This document shows positions 44,661-54,509 of a stretch of DNA of 64,000 nucleotides, piece after piece. The notes below the pieces were generated by a model. The model worked only from the letters and a program-made list of their open reading frames with translations, was not told where the DNA came from and made no database searches. Positions within the stretch are counted from its first letter, which is position 1. Each line of letters starts with the position of its first letter. Origin of the DNA: Acetobacteraceae bacterium (GTDB taxonomy: Bacteria > Pseudomonadota > Alphaproteobacteria > Acetobacterales > Acetobacteraceae); contig JALHQB010000001.1 of the NCBI GenBank assembly GCA_022842185.1, positions 1 through 64,000 on the forward strand, in the 5' to 3' direction. The position numbers and the translations under genes were made by a program.

Positions 44661-45578
44661 ATGCTTCGATTTTTTCTTCGCCGCTTTGCGGTCGCGGTGG
44701 CCGTTGCCTTGACGGTTCTCACGCTTGCCTTCCTGCTGACGCGGGTGTCGGGCGATCTTGCCATTTCGATCGCCGGGCCGAACGCGACCGCCGAGGATGT
44801 CGAATCCATCCGGCAGGCCTATGGGCTGAACCGGCCGGTCTGGGTGCAGTATTTCGACTGGCTCGGCCGCGCCGTGCAGGGCGACTTCGGCGAGAGCTAC
44901 TTCTTCCGTGACCGCGTCGCCAACCTCATCGCGGCGCGCATGCCGGTCACCATCACGCTCGGCCTGGTCGGGCTGGCGGTGGCGTTGGTGGTGTCACTGC
45001 CGCTGGGCATCCTGGCCGCCGTGCGCGAAGGATCATGGGTCGATCGGGCGGTCGGGCTGGTCGCGATGATCGGCCAGGCGATGCCCTCCTTCTGGCTTGG
45101 TCTGGTGCTGATGATCGTGTTCGGGCTGCAGCTCGCCTGGCTGCCGATCTCCGGCGTGGATACCTGGGATGGCTACATCTTGCCCGGCATCGTGCTGGCG
45201 TTCTCGGCCATACCGTCCCTGACGCGGCTGACGCGCTCGGGCATGATCGAGGCGCTGTCGTCGGACTACATCCGCACCGCGCGCGCCAAGGGGCTGACGC
45301 GGCTGTCGATCCTGGTCAAGCACGGTTTTCGAAACGCGGCGATCCCGGTGGTGTCGATCGCGGCGGTGCAGTTGGGCTTCATGCTGGGTGGGTCAGTGGT
45401 GATCGAGACCGTCTTCGCGCTGCACGGCGTCGGCTTCCTGGCGTGGGAGAGCATCAGCAAGAACGACTTCCCCGTGGTGCAGGCGGTCGTGCTGGTGCTC
45501 GCCATCATCTATATCGGGCTGACCCTGCTGGCGGACCTGCTGAACGCGCTGCTCGATCCGCGGCTGCGCACCGCATGA
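44661..45578 (+). CDS. Dipeptide/oligopeptide ABC transporter permease, DppB-like
   Basis: A 305-residue permease with six membrane segments and the DppB start LRFFLRRFAVAVAVALTVLT. The loop IRTARAKGLTRLSILVKHGFRNA contacts the ATPases. First gene of a four-gene overlapping operon. It lies close downstream of the gamma-glutamyltransferase gene on the same strand. Confidence 0.92.
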   Translation: MLRFFLRRFAVAVAVALTVLTLAFLLTRVSGDLAISIAGPNATAEDVESIRQAYGLNRPVWVQYFDWLGRAVQGDFGESYFFRDRVANLIAARMPVTITLGLVGLAVALVVSLPLGILAAVREGSWVDRAVGLVAMIGQAMPSFWLGLVLMIVFGLQLAWLPISGVDTWDGYILPGIVLAFSAIPSLTRLTRSGMIEALSSDYIRTARAKGLTRLSILVKHGFRNAAIPVVSIAAVQLGFMLGGSVVIETVFALHGVGFLAWESISKNDFPVVQAVVLVLAIIYIGLTLLADLLNALLDPRLRTA

Positions 45579-46441
45579 GCGCGGCCGTGATGCCCGCCGG
45601 GCGCGGCGCGAAGCTGCTCCGCAATCCGGGCTTCGTCATCGGAGCGCTGATCGTCGGCCTCGCCACGGTGATCGCGGTGATCGCACCGTGGATCGTCCCC
45701 TACGACCCCTTCGCCATCGATCTGCAACGGCGCCTCGTGCCGCCATCCTTCATGGAGGGCGGAAGTTCGCTGAATTTCCTCGGCACCGACCAGCTCGGGC
45801 GCGACTATTTCTCGCGGCTGATCTACGGCACGCGCATCTCGATGGTGATCGGGGTGCTGACGGTCATCACCTCGGGCATCATCGGCATCACCATGGGGGT
45901 GCTGGGCGGCTTCTATGGCGGCAAGATCGACGATTTCGTGGTGTTCTGCATCACCACGCGGCTGTCGATCCCGGCGGTGCTGGTCGCACTCGCCGTCGCC
46001 GCACTGCGCGGGTCGTCCTTCATGCTGGTGGTGCTGGTGCTCGGCTTCCTGCTGTGGGACCGCTTTGCCGTCGTGGCGCGATCCACCACTATGCAGATCC
46101 GCAACCTGGATTACGTCTCGGCCGCCTGGTGCGCCGGTGCATCGCAATGGTGGGTGCTGACGCGCGAAGTGTTGCCCAACATCGCCACGCATCTGGCCGT
46201 GGTGGCGACGCTGGAGATGGCGCTGGCCATCCTGCTGGAAGCCGCGTTGTCCTTCCTGGGCCTTGGCGTGCCGCCGCCGCTGCCGTCCTGGGGGCTGATG
46301 ATCAGCGAGGCCAAGGAATACATGTTCTTCGAACCCTGGGTAATCATGATCCCCGGTGCCGCGCTGTTCGTGCTGGTGCTGGGGGTGAATTTCCTGGGCG
46401 ATGCATTGCGGGACATGATGGGCACGGATCTGTCGCGATGA
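45575..46441 (+). CDS. Dipeptide/oligopeptide ABC transporter permease, DppC-like
   Basis: A 288-residue permease with the DppC hallmark FLGTDQLGRDYFSRLIYGTR after the first membrane helix and a coupling loop around VSAAWCAGASQWWVLTREVLP. The start at 45575 overlaps the DppB stop by 4 bp (ATGA). Confidence 0.92.
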   Translation: MSAAVMPAGRGAKLLRNPGFVIGALIVGLATVIAVIAPWIVPYDPFAIDLQRRLVPPSFMEGGSSLNFLGTDQLGRDYFSRLIYGTRISMVIGVLTVITSGIIGITMGVLGGFYGGKIDDFVVFCITTRLSIPAVLVALAVAALRGSSFMLVVLVLGFLLWDRFAVVARSTTMQIRNLDYVSAAWCAGASQWWVLTREVLPNIATHLAVVATLEMALAILLEAALSFLGLGVPPPLPSWGLMISEAKEYMFFEPWVIMIPGAALFVLVLGVNFLGDALRDMMGTDLSR

Positions 46442-47415
46442 CGGCGTTGCTGGAAGTGCGCGACCTGCGCGTGACGATCGGCAGCACGGCCGCCGTGCGC
46501 GGCGCCTCCATCACCGTGAACAAGGGGGAGACCCACTGCCTGGTCGGTGAATCCGGTTGCGGCAAGTCGATCAGCGCCCTGTCCGTGATGGGCCTGCTGC
46601 CGCGCGGGTCGAAGCGAGAGACCACGGCGCTGCGTTTCGCCGGCGAGGAGATCGGCACCTACGGCGAAAAGCAGATGGAGCGCCTGCGCGGGGATCGCAT
46701 GGCGATGATCTTCCAGGAACCGATGACCAGCCTGAACCCGGCCTATACGGTCGGGTCACAGATGACCGAGGTGCTGCGCCGCCATCGTGGCACGCCGCGC
46801 GCGCAGGCGGTGGACCGCGCGGCGGAACTGCTGGCACTGGTGGGGATCACCGCGCCGGGCCTGCGGCTCGGGCAGTTTCCGCATCAATTGTCGGGCGGGC
46901 TGCGCCAGCGTGTGATGATCGCGATGGCGCTGATGTGCGACCCGGAACTGCTGATCGCGGACGAACCGACGACGGCGCTCGATGTCACCGTACAGGCGCA
47001 GATCCTACGGCTGCTGGCGACGCTGCAGAAGGATCTCGGCCTGGGCATCCTGCTGATCACGCATGACCTTGGGGTCGTGGCGCGCATCGCGGACCGCGTC
47101 TCTGTCATGTATGCGGGGGAGGTGGTTGAAAGCGCACCGACCGCCGCGCTCTTCGCCGATCCCGAACACCCCTATACGCGCGGTCTGCTGACCTGCGTGC
47201 CGGTGCCGGGCAAGGTGAAGCGCGGCGAACCTCTGGGCAGCATTCCCGGCGTCGTGCCGCGCGTCACGCCAGGCTTCACCGGCTGCGGCTTCCGGGACCG
47301 CTGTTCCCAGGCCCATGCCGCCTGTGCCGGCACCATTCCGCGCCAGGCCGTGGCGGATGGGCATGAATTGCTCTGCACCCTCTCCCCCGGCTGGGGCCGG
47401 CAGGCCGCGGCATGA
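46438..47415 (+). CDS. Dipeptide/oligopeptide ABC transporter ATPase, DppD-like
   Basis: A 325-residue ATPase with Walker [10 protein letters not shown]-loop [12 protein letters not shown], signature [15 protein letters not shown], Walker [13 protein letters not shown] and the C-terminal oligopeptide/dipeptide extension with four cysteines (GCGFRDRC...C...C) that often hold an iron-sulfur cluster. It overlaps the DppC stop by 4 bp. Confidence 0.92.
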   Translation: MTALLEVRDLRVTIGSTAAVRGASITVNKGETHCLVGESGCGKSISALSVMGLLPRGSKRETTALRFAGEEIGTYGEKQMERLRGDRMAMIFQEPMTSLNPAYTVGSQMTEVLRRHRGTPRAQAVDRAAELLALVGITAPGLRLGQFPHQLSGGLRQRVMIAMALMCDPELLIADEPTTALDVTVQAQILRLLATLQKDLGLGILLITHDLGVVARIADRVSVMYAGEVVESAPTAALFADPEHPYTRGLLTCVPVPGKVKRGEPLGSIPGVVPRVTPGFTGCGFRDRCSQAHAACAGTIPRQAVADGHELLCTLSPGWGRQAAA

Positions 47416-48365
47416 CCGGCGCGCCCGCCATCGAGGTTCGTGGCCTGCGCCGCGAATTCCGCGTCCGCCAAGGTCTTTTCGCGCCACCAAAGCAGGTGAT
47501 CGCGGTCGATGACGTGTCCTTCGCCGTCCCGGCCGGCAGCGTGCTTGGCGTGGTGGGGGAAAGCGGCTGCGGCAAATCGACGCTCGCGCGACTGATCCTG
47601 GGTCTGCTGGAACCGACCGCGGGCGACGTGCTGGTCGATGGGCAGCGGCTGTCGGGGATGGACCGGCGCGCGCGGGCACGCCTGATCCAGCCGGTGTTCC
47701 AGGACCCCTTTGCCTCGCTGAATCCGAAGCGGCGGGTGCGCGATATCGTGGCGATGCCGCTGCTGGCCCAGGGGTCGATCGGTCGCGCCGAGATGGACCG
47801 CCGTGTCGATGAGGCGCTGGACCGCGTCGGCCTGTCCATCCACCAGGGCACCCGCGTTCCAGCACAGCTTTCGGGTGGCCAGCGGCAGCGCGTGGCGATC
47901 GCGCGCGCCCTGGTGCTGCGGCCGCGCATCGTGGTGTGCGACGAACCGACCTCGGCATTGGACGTGTCAGTGCAGGCGCAGATCCTAAACCTGCTGGCCG
48001 AACTTCGGACCGACCTTGGCCTGACCTACCTGTTCATCAGCCACAACCTCGCGGTGGTCGAACACATCGCGAGCGAGGTGGCCGTGATGTATCTCGGCCG
48101 CATCGTCGAACGGACGGAAAGCGAGAGCCTGTTTGCAGCGCCGCGGCATCCCTATACCCGCGCGCTGCTCGCTTCGGTGCTGACGCCCGAACCGGGGCTG
48201 GGCGTGCCGGATGTCGGGCTGGGCGACATCATGCCCGACCCGGCCAATATCCCGCCGGGATGTCGCTTCCATCCGCGCTGCCCCGTGGCGATCGGGATCT
48301 GTTCCACCGAGGCACCGAAGCCCGCGCATGGCGCCGCGGGCCTCGTGGAGTGTCACCTGGCCTGA
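47412..48365 (+). CDS. Dipeptide/oligopeptide ABC transporter ATPase, DppF-like
   Basis: A 317-residue ATPase with Walker [25 protein letters not shown], signature LSGGQRQRVAIARAL, Walker B VVCDEPTSALD and a C-terminal extension with cysteines (CRFHPRCPVAIGIC). Last gene of the operon, 4-bp overlap with DppD. The operon encodes no receptor; the nearest one is on the other strand at 48538-50079. Confidence 0.92.
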   Translation: MTGAPAIEVRGLRREFRVRQGLFAPPKQVIAVDDVSFAVPAGSVLGVVGESGCGKSTLARLILGLLEPTAGDVLVDGQRLSGMDRRARARLIQPVFQDPFASLNPKRRVRDIVAMPLLAQGSIGRAEMDRRVDEALDRVGLSIHQGTRVPAQLSGGQRQRVAIARALVLRPRIVVCDEPTSALDVSVQAQILNLLAELRTDLGLTYLFISHNLAVVEHIASEVAVMYLGRIVERTESESLFAAPRHPYTRALLASVLTPEPGLGVPDVGLGDIMPDPANIPPGCRFHPRCPVAIGICSTEAPKPAHGAAGLVECHLA

Positions 48366-48537
48366 GGCGCCAAACTTACGGCTGGAACTGACGCCCGGCG
48401 TCCGATGTCATGGAACGGATCGCGGGCGCACGGCACGACCGCCATCAACGCAAATACGACAACGCATGGCGCGCAAGCCAGGCACGCGGATGCGTGCTCT
48501 GGCGCGGCCGGCAAAGCGGCTCAACGGCCGCAGGGCA

Positions 48538-50079
48538 TCACTTCCACTTCGCCAGATAGAACCGCGGCAGTTCATCCGGGAAGGTCGGGAATTCAAGCTG
48601 CCGTTGGAAGCCGAAGGTGCTGACATAAGTGTGCAGGGGGCACCAGTAGGCCTGTTCCGTCGCGCGCTTGATCGCGGCGTCATAGGCGGTCTTGCGCGCC
48701 TCTTCATCCGCCGTATTGCCGCCGGTCTCGACCAGGCGGATCATCTCGGCATCGCGGGCATAGTCATCGGCACCGCCGGCGAAATACACCGGCAGGATCG
48801 CCGAGACGTCGTTGATCGAATAGGATCCCCACGACGCCATCTGCATCGCCAATTCGCCGCGCTGCGACCGCTGGATCTGCGCGGCCACCTGCATCAGGTT
48901 CAGCCGCGCCCGGATGCCCACGGCCTGGAGGTAGTTCTGCACGGCCTCCGACCACTGGCGCGGCTGGACATAGGATGTCAGCTCGATGTCGAAGCCATCG
49001 GGGTAGCCTGCCTCGGCCAGCAGGGCGCGCGACTTTGCCACATCGTAATTGTAGGTGACGGCGGCATCGCCATTGCAGCCGAACTGCGAGGGAAAGCACG
49101 GCGCGGGCGGCACGCGCGACCCGCCGCCGACGAGGCGTTCTGCGATCGCCGTGCGGTCCAGCGCATGCCACACCGCCTGGCGCACCTTCAGCTTCGTCAT
49201 CGGGTTGTCCGCCCCGCTGCGGCCCGCTGCATCGAGGTTGAGGAACCCGACCCGCATCGATTCCTGCCGTGTCGCCTGCAGGTAGGGCAGGCGGCTGACA
49301 TTGGCGACCTGATCCGGGTTCATGTTCCAGATCCAGTCCACGCGCTGGCCAAGCAACTCGGTCAGTTCCGTGGCCGCATCGCCGATGTAGCGCACCACCA
49401 GCTTCTGGATGGCAGGGCGCCCCTTTGGCCCGCCTTCATAGTAGTCGGCGAAGCGTTCGAACTCGACGCCGGAGGCGACGTCGTTGCGGGTGAAGCGGTA
49501 CGGCCCCGTGCCGATCGGCAGGCGGGAGAAGCCATCCGCACCAAGCCTTTCGCGCGTCGCCTTCGGCCACATCGGGGTGACGAGGGCGAGATATTCCAGC
49601 GCCGCCGGCGTCGGCCGCTTCATGGTCAGCCGGACGGTGTTCTCGCCCGTCTTCTCCGCGCCTTCGATCCAGGCGTAGTTCGACGGGGTTGCGACGCGCG
49701 TGGCCGGGTTGGCGACGGTGTTGATGGTATAGACGACGTCATCGGCGCCGAAGGCGCTGCCGTCATGGAACTTCACGCCACTGCGCAGCGTGAAATCCAG
49801 CGTCTTGCTGTCCACCCAGGTCCAGGCCGTGGCCAGCGCGGGGACGATCCGGAAGGTCGCCGGGTCCCGATGCACCAGCCCGTCCATCGCCTGGTGGCCA
49901 AGGATGAGACCGGTGCGCTGGCTGTTGAAATACGGATCAACATTGGGCACCGCGTCGCGGAAGGCGATGCGAAGCGTATTGGCGCTGCGCTGTGCCGCTG
50001 CGGGGCGCGCCAGAAATCCAGGCGCGGCCAGCGCGCCGGCTGTTGCCGCGATCCCGAGTGTGCGACGTCCGATGGTCAT
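48538..50079 (-). CDS. Dipeptide/oligopeptide ABC transporter substrate-binding protein
   Basis: A 513-residue family-5 periplasmic receptor. The signal (GRRTLGIAATAGALAAPGFL...AAAQ) has twin arginines. Fold markers include LDFTLRSGVKFHDGSAFGADDVVYT (in parts) and GTGPYRF. The start at 50079 matches family N-termini; the frame extends to 50205. It converges with the dpp-like operon, ending 172 bases from it, and is its most likely receptor, although it would be transcribed separately. Confidence 0.88.
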   Translation of the reverse strand: MTIGRRTLGIAATAGALAAPGFLARPAAAQRSANTLRIAFRDAVPNVDPYFNSQRTGLILGHQAMDGLVHRDPATFRIVPALATAWTWVDSKTLDFTLRSGVKFHDGSAFGADDVVYTINTVANPATRVATPSNYAWIEGAEKTGENTVRLTMKRPTPAALEYLALVTPMWPKATRERLGADGFSRLPIGTGPYRFTRNDVASGVEFERFADYYEGGPKGRPAIQKLVVRYIGDAATELTELLGQRVDWIWNMNPDQVANVSRLPYLQATRQESMRVGFLNLDAAGRSGADNPMTKLKVRQAVWHALDRTAIAERLVGGGSRVPPAPCFPSQFGCNGDAAVTYNYDVAKSRALLAEAGYPDGFDIELTSYVQPRQWSEAVQNYLQAVGIRARLNLMQVAAQIQRSQRGELAMQMASWGSYSINDVSAILPVYFAGGADDYARDAEMIRLVETGGNTADEEARKTAYDAAIKRATEQAYWCPLHTYVSTFGFQRQLEFPTFPDELPRFYLAKWK

Positions 50080-50195
50080 GTTCGTGGTCTCCCGTTGCCT
50101 GGCGGTGAGCCTAGGGACTTCGCGCCCGCCCCGGCAAGCCGCGACTTGCGCTGGCGTCCGGCGCACGGCCAAATCCCTGGCCACGGGAGCACGCG

Positions 50196-51356
50196 ATGCG
50201 GACACAGGTCGGGATCATCGGGGCAGGGCCGGCGGGGCTTCTTCTCGCACAGATGCTCCATCAGCGCGGCATTGACAGCATCGTCCTGGAAGCGCGGTCG
50301 CGCGCGCATGTCGAAAGCCGCATCCGCGCCGGGCTGCTCGAACAGGGTTCGGTCGAGACGCTGACGCAGGCCGGCGTCGCCGAGCGCCTGCTCCGCGAAG
50401 GGCTGGTCCATCGCGGCCTTGAACTGCGCTTTGGCGGGCAGGGGCATCGCGTCGATCTCGCCGGCCTGACCGGTGGCAAGGTGGTGACCATCTACGGCCA
50501 GCAGGAAGCGGTGAAGGACATGATCGCCATCCGCCTCGCCGCCGGCCTGCCGCTGCATTTCGACGTGGAGGATGTCGCGGTCCATGACCTCGCCTCGCCC
50601 CGCCCCCGGATCACCTTCCGGCAGGACGGGCAGGACCGGGTGATCGATTGCGACGTCATCGCGGGGTGCGACGGCTTCCACGGCATCTGCCGGCCCTCGA
50701 TCCCGCCCACCGACCTGATCGCCTTCGACCGCATCTATCCCTTTGCGTGGCTCGGCATCCTCGCGCAGGCGCGGCCGATGTCGGAGGAACTGATCTATGC
50801 GCGCCACACCGATGGTTTCGCGCTGGCGACGATGCGCAGCCACAGCATCAGCCGGCTGTATCTGCAATGCGCGGCGGATGAGGATGTGTCGGCCTGGTCC
50901 GATGACCGCATCTGGTCCGCGCTGCGCAAGCGCCTCGGTGACGGCGTGCAGGAAGGCCCCATTCTGCAGAAGGGCGTCACCGCCATGCGGTCATTCGTCG
51001 CGGAACCGATGCGCCATGGCAGGCTGTTCCTCGCCGGTGACGCCGCGCATATCGTCCCGCCGACTGGCGCTAAGGGCATGAACCTCGCCATCGCCGATGT
51101 GCGCGTGCTGGTGCGCGCGCTCGAAGCCTTCTTCGCCGGGCGGGGGGAGGCACTGATGGACCGCTACTCCGCCACGTGCCTCGATCGGGTGTGGAAGGTG
51201 CAGCGGTTCTCCTGGTGGATGACGCAGTTGCTGCATCGCCAGGGCGACGGGTTCGACGAGCGGGTCAGGATCGCCGAACTCGACTACCTCACCGGCTCCG
51301 CGGCGGCGTTGACGACTCTGGCCGAGAACTACGTCGGGCTGCCCTACGCCGATTGA
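50196..51356 (+). CDS. pobA: 4-Hydroxybenzoate 3-monooxygenase
   Basis: A 386-residue FAD monooxygenase converting 4-hydroxybenzoate to protocatechuate with NAD(P)H and oxygen. FAD motifs GAGPAGL and GDAAHIVPPTGAKGMNLA are present. Key PHBH residues are recognisable: the tyrosine of LIYARH (Tyr201 position), the arginine of TMRSH (Arg214 position; the neighbouring Ser212 position is Thr), and SRLY (Arg220 and Tyr222). The C-terminal NYVGLPY is conserved. No pobR regulator or protocatechuate ring-cleavage genes are adjacent. Its last 13 bases overlap the convergent Gfo/Idh gene. Confidence 0.95.
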   Translation: MRTQVGIIGAGPAGLLLAQMLHQRGIDSIVLEARSRAHVESRIRAGLLEQGSVETLTQAGVAERLLREGLVHRGLELRFGGQGHRVDLAGLTGGKVVTIYGQQEAVKDMIAIRLAAGLPLHFDVEDVAVHDLASPRPRITFRQDGQDRVIDCDVIAGCDGFHGICRPSIPPTDLIAFDRIYPFAWLGILAQARPMSEELIYARHTDGFALATMRSHSISRLYLQCAADEDVSAWSDDRIWSALRKRLGDGVQEGPILQKGVTAMRSFVAEPMRHGRLFLAGDAAHIVPPTGAKGMNLAIADVRVLVRALEAFFAGRGEALMDRYSATCLDRVWKVQRFSWWMTQLLHRQGDGFDERVRIAELDYLTGSAAALTTLAENYVGLPYAD

Positions 51357-52321
51357 GCGAGGATCGCCTCGACGACAAGCTGCACGTCCAGGGCTTCACG
51401 CAGCGTTGCCAGATGGTGCGGCTCCCCCCGCGTCATCGCCGCGACGCCGTCGAGCTGCCGCTTCAGCACCATCGGCCGCATGCGTTCATTCGGCAGGGCG
51501 TCCGGCGCTGCGGCCCAGTCGCCATCGGCCCCGCGACGTTCGGCGAAGGACCAGTCGCGTAGGCGGATCGCGCCGACCGGCCCTTCTAGCACCCAGGCAT
51601 TGTGGTCATCCGCCAGCGTCGTGCCGACGCCACCCGACAGGGTCACGGGCACGCCGCCGGCCGTCATCCGGGCGGCGATCGCCGTCTCGGCGCGGCCTGG
51701 TGCCGCGAAGCTGGCGCGGGCGGCTTCCAATACCAGCGGCCCAAGGTGGCGACGGGTGAGGAACAGGAAATGGGAGACCACCTCCCGTGTGAAACCGCCC
51801 TGCTGCGGCTTGTCGAGCCAGCCATGGGCATCCCGCTGCCAGGACCGCGGCCAGGCGGCGAAGGCTGCGGTGATGGACAATTCTCGCGGGGCGCCGACCG
51901 CGCCTTCCGCGCGCCAGGCGGCCAGCTGCGCCACGGCCGGCGAGGATGCCATCGGGAAATTCACCGCGCCGCGTGCGCCGGCGGCCTCGGCGGCTTCGAC
52001 GAAGGCACGCGCCTCGGCCGGATCGACGGCCAGTGGTTTCTCCAGGAACACCGCCTTGCCCGCCGCGAAACCTGCCTTGGCGTGTACCAGGTGGAAGGCC
52101 GGCGGGGCGGCGACGTAGAGGCAGTCGCAGGCGGCGATCACCGCATCCGGCCCGCTGAGCATCGGAACGCCGGGGACTGCGGCGGCCAGTCGCGTCGCGG
52201 CATCGGGCGAGGGGTCCCACACGCCGACGAGCCTGACCTGGTCATGGTCCGCCGCGAAGCGGGCGAGGCGTTCGCCCATGATGCCGAAGCCGATGATGCC
52301 AAGGCCGATCCGTTCCGCCAT
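51344..52321 (-). CDS. Gfo/Idh/MocA-family oxidoreductase
   Basis: A 325-residue NAD(P)-dependent oxidoreductase. The Rossmann motif GIIGFGIMG and the EKPLAVDPAEA block with the conserved Glu-Lys-Pro place it in the family. Members oxidise sugars, inositols or related hydroxy compounds. The start at 52321 (MAERIG) is in line with relatives. The 3' end overlaps pobA by 13 bases tail to tail. Confidence 0.87.
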   Translation of the reverse strand: MAERIGLGIIGFGIMGERLARFAADHDQVRLVGVWDPSPDAATRLAAAVPGVPMLSGPDAVIAACDCLYVAAPPAFHLVHAKAGFAAGKAVFLEKPLAVDPAEARAFVEAAEAAGARGAVNFPMASSPAVAQLAAWRAEGAVGAPRELSITAAFAAWPRSWQRDAHGWLDKPQQGGFTREVVSHFLFLTRRHLGPLVLEAARASFAAPGRAETAIAARMTAGGVPVTLSGGVGTTLADDHNAWVLEGPVGAIRLRDWSFAERRGADGDWAAAPDALPNERMRPMVLKRQLDGVAAMTRGEPHHLATLREALDVQLVVEAILAQSA

Positions 52322-52407
52322 GTGCCGATCCTTCCGCGCTGTCGCGCCCATATCGCCGGTTGGCCGGCCGCGGTCTATCCTCCGCCGCGAAGTCGATGGA
52401 GGAACGC

Positions 52408-53202
52408 ATGACCGAGACGCCGGTGCTGCTGACGCGCGAAGGCGCAGTTGCGCGACTGACGCTCAATCGCCCCGAACGGCGCAATGCGATGAACAATGCG
52501 ATGGGGGATGCGCTTGACGCGGCGCTCGATGCGTTGTCGCGCGACACGCAAACGCGCGTGGTCATCCTGTCCGGCGCCGGCGGACATTTCTGTGCGGGGC
52601 TGGACCTGACGGAAGTCGGCGCCAGCGGCGCGACCGATGCGGAACGCCTCGTCGCGCAGCAGGCGCGCAACCAGCGGACCGGGCAGCGCTTCGTGCGGTT
52701 GTCGAACCTCCCGCAGATCGTCATTGCCGCGATCCAGGGGTCGGCGCATGCGGGCGGGCTGGGCTGGGTGTGCTCGTCTGATTTCGCCATCGCCACGGCC
52801 GATGCGCGCTTCTGCGCGCCGGAGGTGCGGCGCGGCCTGGTGCCGGCGCAGATCCTGCCCTGGCTGGTGCGCCGCATGGGCCGGTCGGCCGCGATGCGCA
52901 TGACGCTGCGGGCCGATGTGATCGATGCGGCCGAGGCCGGGCGGCTCGGCTTGGTGCATCAGGTCGTGCCGGATGCGGCGGCGCTGGAGGCCGCGGTCGC
53001 GGCGATCATCGGCGACATTCGCCAGGGCGCGCCGATGGCGCTGGCTGCGACGAAGGCCTTGATCGCAGCCCTTGGACCGCTCTCGCCGGATGGCTACGCC
53101 GAAGCCGGCGCGCAGGCTTTCGCGACATGCGCCGCCGGCCCGGAAGCCAAGGAAGGCATCGCGGCCTTCAAGGAGAAGCGCGCGGCGCGCTGGGCAACCT
53201 GA
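52408..53202 (+). CDS. Enoyl-CoA hydratase/isomerase (crotonase) family protein
   Basis: A 264-residue crotonase-fold enzyme. Oxyanion-hole segments SGAGGHFCAGLDL and QGSAHAGGLGWVCSSDFA are intact, and the glutamate of APEVRRGLVPA matches the catalytic position. GGAGG precedes the ATG at 52408. It probably hydrates or isomerises an acyl-CoA intermediate. Its stop lies against the stop of the convergent MFS gene with no gap. Confidence 0.88.
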   Translation: MTETPVLLTREGAVARLTLNRPERRNAMNNAMGDALDAALDALSRDTQTRVVILSGAGGHFCAGLDLTEVGASGATDAERLVAQQARNQRTGQRFVRLSNLPQIVIAAIQGSAHAGGLGWVCSSDFAIATADARFCAPEVRRGLVPAQILPWLVRRMGRSAAMRMTLRADVIDAAEAGRLGLVHQVVPDAAALEAAVAAIIGDIRQGAPMALAATKALIAALGPLSPDGYAEAGAQAFATCAAGPEAKEGIAAFKEKRAARWAT

Positions 53203-54399
53203 TCAGCGCCGCAGCGAGACCCCCACAAGCGCCGCGACGATCACGAGCTGGGCGGCCACCAGCAGCATCGGCAGCGCCCAACTGCCGGTGAGCGTGACCG
53301 CCAGTGAAAATGCCGATGGCCCGGCGACATAGGCCAGGAAGACGAACAGGGTGCTGCCGGACGTCACATCGCTGACGCGGTCCGGCGGCGACACCCGCGC
53401 GACCTCGGCGAGGGATATTCCGTTCCAGGACGCGCCGACAAAGCCGGCCAGCCCGCACAACCCCATCAGCGCGGCCGATGGCGCGCCCACCGGCAGCAGC
53501 GCCAGCGCCGCGACCGAGGCGGCCGCGACGAAGGCCTGCACCACCAGGTTGCGCGTCGCGTTGCCGGTGCGATCGGCGATCCAGCCCAGCAGGATGCGCG
53601 CGACCACGCCTGCCACCTGCATCACCGCGAAGGTGCCGCCGGCCTGCACCAGCCCCATGCCGCGCGTCTCGACAAGCCAGGTGACGGTGAAGGAGAACAG
53701 GCAGCCCTGGCACAGCGCGAAGGACACCGACAGCGCGACCAGCTTCGGCAGCAGCGGGTCGATCCGCAGGGCCGCGATGGGCGCGGCGATGCTGTGCGGG
53801 GAGAAGACGTCGCGCAGCCCGACCTTGCGCGCCGGGTCGCGTTCGGCATCGAGCACATCGCGCAGCGGCTGGATCGCCGCCGCCGCGACCAGGGCCGTCG
53901 CCACGGCGACCAGCAATGCCGTCGGCCAGCCCGCCGCCGCCGCGATCGGTGCCGCGATCAGCCCCGCCATCGCGCCGCCCAGCGGCGCCCCCGCCTGCTT
54001 GACGGAGAAGATCAGCGTGCGGTGGTCCCTCGGTGCCGTTGCCGCCAGGATGCGGCTGCCGGCGGGCGGGGAGGGACCATAGCCGATCCCCAGCAGCAGC
54101 GAGGCCAGAGCCAAGGCCGCCACCGTGCCGAAGCCCGCGATCAGCATCGCGGCCGCGCAGATGGCAGCCCCCGCCTGCAATGTGCGCACCGGCCCCAGCC
54201 GTGCCAGGATCGGCCCGCCCAGCAGCAGGAACAACACCGTCCCGAATGCCGCGAGCGAGGAGAAATTCCCGACGCGCTCGGGCGCCAGGCCCGCGCTTGC
54301 CGTGATCAAAGGCGCCAATACCGGCAGGGTCTGCGTCATGAAGGAGGCGACCGACTGCATCAGCAGCGTCGCACCAAGAGCCGCGATCCATGGCGCCAT
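53203..54399 (-). CDS. Major facilitator superfamily transporter
   Basis: A 398-residue membrane protein with about twelve hydrophobic segments in two halves and a charged central loop (PLRDVLDAERDPARKVGLRD). The half-repeat motif LLGWIADRTGN corresponds to the MFS loop 8-9 signature. Start chosen at 54399 (MAPWIAALG), directly before the first helix. Substrate unknown; the neighbours are catabolic, so organic-acid import is one possibility. Confidence 0.87.
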   Translation of the reverse strand: MAPWIAALGATLLMQSVASFMTQTLPVLAPLITASAGLAPERVGNFSSLAAFGTVLFLLLGGPILARLGPVRTLQAGAAICAAAMLIAGFGTVAALALASLLLGIGYGPSPPAGSRILAATAPRDHRTLIFSVKQAGAPLGGAMAGLIAAPIAAAAGWPTALLVAVATALVAAAAIQPLRDVLDAERDPARKVGLRDVFSPHSIAAPIAALRIDPLLPKLVALSVSFALCQGCLFSFTVTWLVETRGMGLVQAGGTFAVMQVAGVVARILLGWIADRTGNATRNLVVQAFVAAASVAALALLPVGAPSAALMGLCGLAGFVGASWNGISLAEVARVSPPDRVSDVTSGSTLFVFLAYVAGPSAFSLAVTLTGSWALPMLLVAAQLVIVAALVGVSLRR

Positions 54400-54509
54400 G
54401 CGCGACAGCCTATGCGCCTCGCGCGCGCCCGTTAAGCCCGCCCGGCGGCTTGCCATGGTGGCTTTCGGAGCCGAGCATCCGCACCACGACACAAGGTGAG
54501 GAAACGACC

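Noticed and set aside
53203-53203. Missing intergenic space between the crotonase and MFS stops
   Set aside because: Abutting convergent stops are common in compact genomes and need no special explanation.
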